Source of the DNA: Desulfotomaculum sp.
GTDB lineage: Bacteria > Bacillota > Desulfotomaculia > Desulfotomaculales > Nap2-2B
Reading direction: 5' to 3'
DNA: 10,806 bases
NCBI GenBank assembly: GCA_003445555.1
Contig: DMDI01000167.1
Span: forward strand, 1 to 10,806
The position numbers and the translations under genes are program-made. The notes under the pieces are model-generated. The model searched no databases. It was not told the DNA's origin and saw only the letters and a list, made by a program, of their open reading frames with translations. This document shows, one piece after another, positions 6,572-10,806 of the stretch; within the stretch, counting starts at the first letter, position 1, and each line of letters begins with the position of its first letter.

Positions 6572-8243
6572 TCCTGACAACGGCATAAGTTACACCGTCT
6601 GCGGCGAATTTTTCCCGGAGGTCTATCCCGCCTTTCGTTCCGGGAAATGGAGCCGCGGGATGGAAGACCCCCTAACCGCAGAAATGCGGCTGTTCTGCTC
6701 CTGCGAGCGCTGGGCGTTTAACAGATTACAAGAAGATAATTCCCGCCAAGAGCTAAAGAAGCAGGGTCAAGGAACATTCGGTATAAATTCCCGCTATTGC
6801 GATGATGCCATACTGAAGGCCAAGGCCGTCATCGAATCGCAGAAAGAGCTGCTAAAGCTGGAAACCGAAGAAACAGAAACCAAGTTAGCCCGGGCCAAGA
6901 AGAAACTCAGTTGGGCGGAAAAAGACCTGGACAAAGCGGTTAAAGCAAGCGACACAGTGAGAATCGAAAAGGCCAAACGCTCCCGTTACGGTCGCAGAGC
7001 GCGGGTCAAAAAACTAACCGGCAAGCTTAACGAATTGCAAGCTCACCAGGACAGCGGCACAATCCCCACAGTAGTTTTCGGTGGCCGTTCTTTATGGAAG
7101 CGGGTTTGTAAAGGCCGGGCCACCTGTGAGGAGTGGCGGCAGGCCCGGCAGAACCGGTTGTATTCCCGGGGTGACGAAACCAAAGAGGGTAACCCTAATA
7201 TTAAGGTAAGATGGCGCAACGGGGAATTTACCCTGTCCGTAACCATTTCTCACCTGTCCGTGCAAAAAGGTATGGACAGCAAAGGCAGACCGGTAATGAC
7301 CCGCGCGCCCAAAGTGAAAGGCAAGCTGTGGCTGCCGGAAAAGCGCCGGCAAAAAGTGCTGGAACTGCTCTTATCAGGCGCACCTTACACCGTGGAAATG
7401 ATCAAAGGCAGAGACAGCCGGTATAGGGCACACATTACCTTCCCTATAACCGCGCCCATTTTAGCGATCAACTCCAACCGGGGCTACCTGGGCATGGACA
7501 CCAACCCAAACGGAGTGGCTTTAGCCAACGTAGGATACACCGGCCAGCCCGAACCCTGGCCGGCAGGTTTTGACGTGCCCTACCCAAAGGCCCTGCACAA
7601 ATTTGCCGGAGAATTTCAAGTAACGGTACATCCAAACGGCTTTCTCTACCTCAAGGTACCCGAACTGGCTTACAGCCGCAGCTTCCGGCGCACTTACTTA
7701 ACCGGCGTGCTTGCCAAAGTGGTAGTGGACATCGCCAAAGCTTTGGGTAAACCCATCGCTGCAGAAAACCTGGACTTTGGCAAAGACCGGCTGGATACGA
7801 ACAAAAAATTCAACCGGATGGCTTCAAACTTTCCATTCAAGAAAATAGTCGAAGCCGTCACCCGCCGGGCCATTAAAGAAAGTGTAGGTGTAAAACCGGT
7901 CTGGCCGGCGCACACCTCCACCATTGGTTACTGGAAGTACATGCGGCGCTACGGTATAATCATTCACCACGCTGCTGCCCTGGTTATCGCTCGCCGGGCG
8001 ATTGGTTTTCAAGAGCGCGTAACAAAAGAGTTAAGGCAGAAAATTCAAGCCGTAAGAGAAAAGCTTGCCCAAAAGGCAAATTCCTTGCCTGGGGAAGGAA
8101 AAGGGATGACCCCAAAGGTAAAGCGGCTCTTTAATCGGCTGGACGATAAAATTTCTGTTCACAACGGCTTGACCCGTTTCAAACAGGAATCGTTTTATTC
8201 CGTCTGGCGCGACTTAAAGCAGCTTGCTCTATCAAGTAGGTGA
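6549..8243 (+). CDS. tnpB: TnpB-related RuvC-like protein (long, zinc-ribbon-less variant)
   Basis: A 564-residue protein of the class usually annotated as IS200/IS605 'accessory protein TnpB-related'. Canonical TnpBs are RNA-guided nucleases of about 400 residues. Here an extra helical, lysine/glutamate-rich region (about 85-165) precedes TVVFGGRSLWKRV. RuvC-I is GYLGMDTNPNGVALA, with Asp317. RuvC-II is KPIAAENLDFGKDR, with Glu406. The RuvC-III position reads GIIIHHAAALVIARRAIGF, where His473/His474 occupy the region in which canonical TnpB has Asp. The CxxC...CxxC zinc ribbon normally between II and III is absent, replaced by VKPVWPAHTSTIGYWKYM. From memory, related family members share these changes. 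The start at 6549 follows AGGAG (6535-6539). The frame is intact although tnpA is broken. Whether it cleaves, only binds, or is inert cannot be decided from sequence. Confidence 0.85.
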   Translation: MKKQKKSSPDNGISYTVCGEFFPEVYPAFRSGKWSRGMEDPLTAEMRLFCSCERWAFNRLQEDNSRQELKKQGQGTFGINSRYCDDAILKAKAVIESQKELLKLETEETETKLARAKKKLSWAEKDLDKAVKASDTVRIEKAKRSRYGRRARVKKLTGKLNELQAHQDSGTIPTVVFGGRSLWKRVCKGRATCEEWRQARQNRLYSRGDETKEGNPNIKVRWRNGEFTLSVTISHLSVQKGMDSKGRPVMTRAPKVKGKLWLPEKRRQKVLELLLSGAPYTVEMIKGRDSRYRAHITFPITAPILAINSNRGYLGMDTNPNGVALANVGYTGQPEPWPAGFDVPYPKALHKFAGEFQVTVHPNGFLYLKVPELAYSRSFRRTYLTGVLAKVVVDIAKALGKPIAAENLDFGKDRLDTNKKFNRMASNFPFKKIVEAVTRRAIKESVGVKPVWPAHTSTIGYWKYMRRYGIIIHHAAALVIARRAIGFQERVTKELRQKIQAVREKLAQKANSLPGEGKGMTPKVKRLFNRLDDKISVHNGLTRFKQESFYSVWRDLKQLALSSR

Positions 8244-8411
8244 CCCCGTTAGCCGGAGTTCGGACAAACCGGTAAGCGCCCTAACAGGGCACGGGAGGTG
8301 GGGTTAACCCCCGCTGGCTGGTCCACGTAAGGCCGTGTCTTACGCTAGAGCTCTAGCGCAATATTTTTCATCTCCCGTCCGGGTGGGACTCCCGGGCTGA
8401 GGTCCCCCTGT
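8241..8411 (+). ncRNA. Candidate structured omega-type RNA downstream of tnpB
   Basis: This GC-rich noncoding stretch starts at the tnpB stop codon. GACCCC (8242-8247) can pair with GGGGTT (8300-8305). That helix encloses two hairpins: GTTAGCCGG/CCGGTAAGC (8248-8256 with 8269-8277, one mismatch) and GCCCT-AAC-AGGGC (8278-8290). Further along are CGTAAG/CTTACG (8326-8331 with 8339-8344), the perfect 16-base palindrome CGCTAGAGCTCTAGCG (8343-8358, mutually exclusive with part of the previous stem) and CCGGG-N7-CCCGG (8379-8395). TnpB guide RNAs are made from the 3' end of tnpB and the right end of the element, so position and structure fit. I did not match it to a named RNA family. Confidence 0.5.
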
Positions 8412-8440
8412 CGCCCCAGAAAAAATTTTTTAACGGAGGT

Positions 8441-8471
8441 GTAAAACCTGGTCATGGGGGGCCGGGTTTAC
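8441..8471 (+). repeat. Inverted repeat / hairpin near the right end of the IS607-type element
   Basis: GTAAAACC (8441-8448) pairs with GGGTTTAC (8464-8471) with one mismatch. GGTC/GGCC (8450-8453 with 8460-8463) extends the stem, leaving a loop ATGGGG. Sequence changes to AT-rich immediately after. It could be the element's right end, the end of the guide RNA scaffold, or a barrier to transcription. There is no T-run after it, so it is not a typical intrinsic terminator. Confidence 0.5.
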
Positions 8472-8524
8472 AAAGGACTAACAATTGTTAGGTATTGTGA
8501 ACTTTTTTGAACCAGGTAAGAAAA

Positions 8525-8761
8525 ATGTATGGCTATATTTGTGAATATTGTGAGGGCACTGTCAAAGAGCGACTGGTAAAAAAGGAGGTCTTCAAGCATA
8601 AAAATGGTTTTGTTATGCTTGAAGATATACCCGTAGGAATATGCGATAAGTGTGGCTACCGATATTATCATTCAACAATACTGAAAAGAGTTGACGAAAT
8701 CGCCGAGGGCAAACAAGCTCCTGCAAGAACAGAAACTATACCAGTTGCTCGATTGGGATAA
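8525..8761 (+). CDS. YgiT-type zinc-finger antitoxin
   Basis: A 78-residue protein of the YgiT/MqsA-N-like zinc finger family, normally the antitoxin for a DUF4258 or related mRNA-interferase-type toxin. Cys6-x2-Cys9 (CEYC) and Cys40-x2-Cys43 (CDKC) are the four zinc ligands. The family core GTVKERLVKKEVFKH, DIPVGICDKCGYRYYH and the end TETIPVARL are all present. There is no HTH of the MqsA C-terminal type, as usual for this short group. ATG at 8525 follows AGGTAAG (8514-8520). A TTG at 8507 is also in frame but poorly supported. These genes usually sit right behind their toxin. Here the upstream sequence is the end of the IS607-type element plus at most a toxin tail, so the antitoxin appears orphaned. 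Confidence 0.85.
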   Translation: MYGYICEYCEGTVKERLVKKEVFKHKNGFVMLEDIPVGICDKCGYRYYHSTILKRVDEIAEGKQAPARTETIPVARLG

Positions 8762-8765
8762 TATA

Positions 8766-8825
8766 ACAGGAACTAAAAAAGTACGCGTAATAACTGTTTA
8801 TGAAGATAAACCAAAGAGAGAATAA
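8766..8825 (+). pseudogene. DUF4258-type toxin, C-terminal remnant
   Basis: Between the two YgiT-type sequences the frame ending at TAA 8823-8825 reads TGTKKVRVITVYEDKPKRE. 'VITVYEdkP' is the characteristic end of DUF4258 proteins, the usual toxin partner encoded just upstream of YgiT-type antitoxins. The frame is closed 5' by a TAA at 8763-8765, and no toxin body is present. A remnant directly before the YgiT head at 8840 is the expected gene order, which strengthens the reading of both. Confidence 0.5.
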
Positions 8826-8839
8826 AAGAAGGGACTAAC

Positions 8840-9130
8840 TTGGGATTCTGGGACGATGAACGGTGTGAATATTGTAATGGCTTAATTATTGAAAAGATAG
8901 TGGACTTACTCCGAAAGGTAGGAGAAAAATATATCCTAATTAAAGCTGAAAAAGAAGAATTACAGGAAATTAAAGGCGTTGGAGAACGAACAGCCGTTTA
9001 TCTGAAATTGTTGAATGATACGCTGCAGATAAAGGATGCTTTACAAACAGTAGGAATAAGTTTACAGGACCATCTGGTTATTGCCGGGGATGAATACTTT
9101 AGTTACCGGCAAACCGGGTATTTGGAATAG
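8840..9130 (+). pseudogene. Chimeric ORF: YgiT head fused to RadC fragments
   Basis: A 96-codon open frame built from three pieces. Residues 1-34 (ERCEYCNG, IVDLLRKVGEKYILI) are the first half of a YgiT-type zinc finger; its second CxxC is missing. Residues about 35-60 (EELQEIKGVGERTAVYLKLL) are the helix-hairpin-helix of RadC. Residues about 62-96 (IKDALQTVGISLQDHLVIAG, EYFSYRQTGYL) are the C-terminus of the RadC JAMM domain. The JAMM motif itself is deleted. The start is TTG at 8840 behind GAAGGGA. Both junctions preserve the frame. A nonfunctional deletion product is most likely, but an expressed chimera cannot be excluded. Confidence 0.7.
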
Positions 9131-9361
9131 GAAAATTTTAGACGGGGTTTACAGGATAAAATAATATGAAACAAAGAATTAATTGAAAAATAAGTCAGTT
9201 ACACTTACTATTATAATGGTAAAGTAGTGGGAGAATTTGTAACAATTATTATCACGAATGTTGGCTTGCTTTTGAATTTTGGAGAACACAAAGGAGAGCT
9301 AAGAGAAAAAGGGAATATATCCCGTTAGCCAAAATAGTAAACCGGAGGGAGATAAAAAATA
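9131..9361 (+). other. Intergenic region before the VapB-like gene
   Basis: AT-rich, with no recognisable gene. TATAAT at 9212-9217 could be a -10 element but has no well-spaced -35 (TTGAAA at 9183-9188 is too far). A small GGGA/TCCC hairpin lies at about 9311-9323. GGAGGGAG at 9344-9351 is the ribosome site of the next gene. Confidence 0.4.
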
Positions 9362-9586
9362 ATGGCATTATCAGAACAATATCAACAACAAATTATCGAT
9401 ACTATTAAACAATTGCCAGAGGAAAAATTAGCTGAGGTTGTCGATTTTGTAACATTCTTAAAGGAGAAATATCAACCTCGTACAGAGAAAAATATAGTCA
9501 AACTTGGAGGTTTATGGGTAGGGTTCGAACCTACTGATGAAGAAATTCAAGAAGCACGGAAAGAAATATGGCAACATCTGAGATAA
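9362..9586 (+). CDS. DUF2281/VapB-like antitoxin
   Basis: A 74-residue protein. Residues 1-40 (QQQIIDTIKQLPEEKLAEVV, DFVTFLKEKY) match the short helical 'lpeeklaEvvdFvefLk' module of DUF2281-type antitoxins. The C-terminal part (KLGGLWVGFEPTDEEIQEAR, KEIWQHL) is the toxin-binding tail typical of antitoxins paired with PIN-domain VapC toxins. ATG at 9362 follows GGAGGGAG (9344-9351). Its end overlaps by 19 bases the start of a truncated VapC frame at 9568, the usual coupling in vapBC operons. The antitoxin is complete while the toxin is not. Confidence 0.8.
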   Translation: MALSEQYQQQIIDTIKQLPEEKLAEVVDFVTFLKEKYQPRTEKNIVKLGGLWVGFEPTDEEIQEARKEIWQHLR

Positions 9587-9705
9587 CCGATATTCCAGAA
9601 TTACATGACAGAATTATTGCGGCTACAGCTGTATTATTAGGGTTGAGTTTGATAAGCAAAGACAGTGTAATTGGTAAATCTGCATTCTTGGAAACAATTT
9701 GGTAA
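9568..9705 (+). pseudogene. VapC (PIN-domain RNase toxin), internally deleted
   Basis: A 45-codon frame overlapping the antitoxin end. It reads MATSEITDIPELHDRIIAAT, then AVLLGLSLISKDSVI and ends FLETIW. 'IPELHDRIIAATA..LG..LISKD' and the final 'ETIW' are the C-terminal quarter of VapC-type PIN proteins, including two of the acidic-site Asp residues. Intact members are about 125-135 residues and begin with a 'vLDTHAlvW' strand that is absent here. The ATG and first codons still occupy the normal start position overlapping the antitoxin, so an internal deletion of about 85-90 codons is the simplest explanation. Toxin activity is not expected without the N-terminal acidic residue. Confidence 0.75.
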
Positions 9706-9906
9706 TTGGAGAGCGAAGGCACAGTGGCGAAAGCGGTGGCTTTTCCGCGTAAGATTGTGGAAGGCGCCTTAAAACACCACGCCGTTAGTGTGATAGTTGC
9801 CCATAACCACCCCGGCGGCGTGGCGGAGCCGTCGAATAATGACGATAAGATTACCAAGCAAATCAAGAGTGCTTTGCTGTTTCTGCTCAGCCTAAATGTC
9901 GTTTAA
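9706..9906 (+). pseudogene. radC: RadC (JAMM/MPN domain) internal fragment
   Basis: A frame of 66 codons starting immediately after the VapC stop. It reads ESEGTVAKAVAFPRKIVEGA, then LKHHAVSVIVAHNHPGGVAE and PSNNDDKITKQIKSAL. This is the middle of RadC: 'eGTv..a..fPReiv..Al' and the metalloprotease-like JAMM motif H33-x-H35-P...S43-x2-D46. The N-terminal half is missing, and the end diverges (LFLLSLNVV then stop) just before the expected 'LQDHLIIA' segment. It is unlikely to fold as a whole domain. GC content rises in this fragment compared with the VapC piece beside it. The missing C-terminus resembles the piece found upstream at about 9023-9130. Confidence 0.75.
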
Positions 9907-10271
9907 CTGCTCATATTGTATGACCATTTGTAATTGTGGTAGTATTTTCCCGAGCAAAAAAACGGGAGGGTATGAAAAGGCCTTGAGTTACCAATTAAAT
10001 GTCCCCACATTTAAAAACTCAAGGCCCAACCACAAAAGCATAACGATCATAGCATATTTAGAATAAGTTAAGGGCCTGGCACCCCAAGGACCTGAATTTA
10101 TTAAATATACCCGGCAGCGGCGTGCAGGATGTGCAGGATTGGGAGGATAGTCCCCCGTCCGCCATAGCCGCTCATATTATCTTAAAAACCTTATCGGCCA
10201 CGAACTAACTAACTGGAAAATATTTACCTCACTTTAAAAAGCACGATTAACAGTAATGAACTTGGAGGAAT
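9907..10271 (+). other. Gene-free stretch with hairpins
   Basis: No convincing coding region. It contains a small CCCG/CGGG hairpin (9949-9966), the large hairpin at 9979-10026, a 9-bp direct repeat GTGCAGGAT at about 10120-10137 and an AGGGCCTGGCACCCC segment at about 10071-10085 that resembles the end of a REP-type repeat. A 27-codon frame (TTG 9983 to TAA 10066) covers the large hairpin but has no well-placed ribosome site. Confidence 0.5.
9979..10026 (+). repeat. Large perfect-stem hairpin
   Basis: The outer arms GGCCTTGAGTT (9979-9989) and AACTCAAGGCC (10016-10026) are perfect 11-bp complements. The inner arms TTAAATGT (9995-10002) and ACATTTAA (10007-10014) form a perfect 8-bp stem with a CCCC loop. 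Together they make a 19-bp interrupted hairpin. On the minus strand it is followed by TTTTC, so a weak minus-strand terminator is possible. It may also be the end of an unrecognised mobile element. Confidence 0.75.
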
Positions 10272-10293
10272 AGGGTCAGGTCTCAACATTCAA
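10272..10293 (+). repeat. Left terminal inverted repeat
   Basis: It starts AGGGTCAGGTCTCAA (10272-10286, perfect match to the reverse complement of 10785-10799) and continues through two mismatches into TTCAA, which also matches: 20 of 22 bases. Confidence 0.8.
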
Positions 10294-10303
10294 TAAAATT
10301 ATA

Positions 10304-10333
10304 TTGACAACTAAGTAGTTTTACAGCTATAAT
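10304..10333 (+). promoter_or_regulatory. Consensus-like promoter inside the small element
   Basis: TTGACA (10304-10309), an 18-base spacer and TATAAT (10328-10333). Both hexamers are perfect matches to the vegetative consensus. It reads into the truncated transposase and out towards the right end of the element. The original transposase start has been lost, so its present role is unclear. Confidence 0.6.
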
Positions 10334-10795
10334 TCCTTATTTTCTCCAGCTATTATTAAGTCAAAGTCCCTGTATAAGAAATTTGTACTGGAAGGCATTG
10401 GCCAAGAAATAGAGAGCATAAAAAAGAACATAAGCCTTGGTTTCCTTCTGGGGAATCCTGAATTTGTTGAAGATATTAAGAGCAGATTTATCAAGGGAAG
10501 GCAAGATAAAGAAATCCCGGTTCTTAAAATGGCCCAGATGCAATTAAGCCCCGATAATATCAGGCAAGCGGTAGCAAAAAAGACAAAGGATAAGAAGTTA
10601 TCCCGTAAGATATCCCTGTATCTTATTAGAAAACATACACCCTTACGATTAGAAGAAATCGCTGTATTATTTGAAAAGATTAGTAAGGCGGGCGTTTCAG
10701 CGTTATATAATAGAGTGGAGAAGAAAAGAATTACAGATAAAAGGTTAGGCCATAGAATCAAAGAAATAGAGAAAATGTTGAAAATTGAGACCTGA
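10319..10795 (+). pseudogene. REP-associated tyrosine (Y1-type) transposase, N-terminally truncated
   Basis: The open frame after a TAG (10316-10318) reads SLYKKFVLEGIGQEIESIKK, then LGFLLGNPEFVEDIKSRFIK. It continues into a helix-turn-helix tail (SLYLIRKHTPLRLEEIAVLF, ISKAGVSALYNRVEKKR). In REP-associated transposases the catalytic HUH/Y1 domain is followed by a 'YreFVleGi...LGseeFve' segment and a DnaA-domain-IV-like HTH ('LreIa..f..is.saVs...'). Only those last parts remain; the HUH motif and catalytic tyrosine are missing, and there is no start codon at the proper place. An ATG at 10529 could express only the HTH tail (88 residues). The stop codon TGA (10793-10795) lies inside the right terminal inverted repeat. 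Confidence 0.75.
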
Positions 10796-10799
10796 CCCT
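10778..10799 (+). repeat. Right terminal inverted repeat
   Basis: It ends TTGAGACCTGACCCT (10785-10799), the exact complement of the left repeat core. It contains the transposase stop codon, so the last residues (KIET) are encoded by the repeat. Confidence 0.8.
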
Positions 10800-10806
10800 T
10801 TATCTT

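Larger units (their letters stand above)
5858..8471 (+). mobile_element. IS607-type element (tnpA + tnpB), boundaries approximate
   Basis: A MerR-HTH serine recombinase gene overlaps a tnpB-related gene by 23 bp, and a structured noncoding segment follows; this is the IS607-family layout. The region is GC-richer than the AT-rich sequence on either side. IS607 elements lack terminal inverted repeats and target duplications, so the ends cannot be fixed by eye. The left end lies between the yunB stop (5857) and the tnpA promoter (5885). The right end is probably between 8411 and 8471, where base composition changes. GGAGGT occurs near both limits (5849-5854 and 8435-8440) and might mark the crossover region. 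With tnpA frameshifted, the element is probably not self-mobile. Confidence 0.8.
10272..10799 (+). mobile_element. Small element with terminal inverted repeats carrying a truncated REP-associated transposase
   Basis: About 528 bp bounded by inverted repeats (10272-10293 and 10778-10799) with the shared core AGGGTCAGGTCTCAA. The inside holds a promoter-like sequence and the C-terminal part of a REP-associated tyrosine transposase. The layout suggests an internally deleted, non-autonomous copy of a transposase gene flanked by REP-like ends. No flanking target duplication can be judged because the window ends seven bases later. Confidence 0.65.

Noticed and set aside
6794..8012. Antisense and alternate-frame open frames inside tnpB
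   Set aside because: They overlap a long frame with RuvC motifs and show no recognisable domain.
8412..8434. Intrinsic terminator at the A6T6 tract
   Set aside because: AAAAAATTTTTT is self-complementary but lacks a GC-rich stem directly before the T-run.
10327..10761. Minus-strand 144-codon frame at the right edge
   Set aside because: It is hydrophobic because it is antisense to a Lys/Glu-rich transposase tail that has recognisable HTH sequence on the plus strand.
1..10806. tRNA or rRNA genes
   Set aside because: No cloverleaf with a CCA-type end or conserved rRNA sequence was noticed on either strand.

Overview
The window looks like chromosome of an anaerobic, endospore-forming Firmicute (Clostridia, probably a Desulfotomaculum/Pelotomaculum-like lineage). 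The evidence is an oxygen-sensitive class III ribonucleotide reductase with its activase, a YunB sporulation protein, strong purine-rich Shine-Dalgarno sites and frequent TTG starts. The genus assignment is inference from gene content and style, not from a search.

Layout. Bases 1-5857 are core chromosome: the edge of a possible F420-0:glutamyl-ligase-like gene (minus strand), an APC-superfamily amino acid permease (minus strand), a divergent small coiled-coil protein, then nrdD, nrdG and yunB on the plus strand. NrdD reduces ribonucleoside triphosphates to deoxyribonucleotides under anoxia, and NrdG installs its glycyl radical. Two kinds of short repeat have entered this operon. A 7-bp tandem repeat lies in frame inside the NrdD ATP-cone, and a 24-bp hairpin-forming tandem repeat covers the nrdD stop codon and the space before nrdG.

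Bases about 5858-8471 are an IS607-type element. It has a consensus-like promoter that would give a leaderless transcript, a MerR-HTH serine recombinase (tnpA) broken by a one-base frameshift, and an overlapping, intact, unusually long TnpB-related protein with no zinc ribbon and no obvious third RuvC aspartate. A GC-rich, strongly structured segment begins exactly at the tnpB stop codon and is a candidate guide-scaffold (omega-type) RNA.

Bases about 8480-9906 are an AT-richer toxin-antitoxin and RadC graveyard. It holds one complete YgiT-type zinc-finger antitoxin, a DUF4258-toxin tail, a second YgiT head fused in frame to RadC pieces, a complete DUF2281/VapB-like antitoxin overlapping an internally deleted VapC (PIN) toxin, and a RadC JAMM fragment. 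Both complete antitoxins lack an intact partner toxin.

Bases 9907-10271 have no convincing gene but contain a large perfect-stem hairpin. Bases 10272-10799 are a small element with about 22-bp terminal inverted repeats. It encloses a promoter-like sequence and the C-terminal part of a REP-associated (Y1-type) transposase whose catalytic N-terminus is gone.

The strongest leads for something undescribed are the variant TnpB with its structured downstream RNA, and the repeat invasions of nrdD/nrdG.
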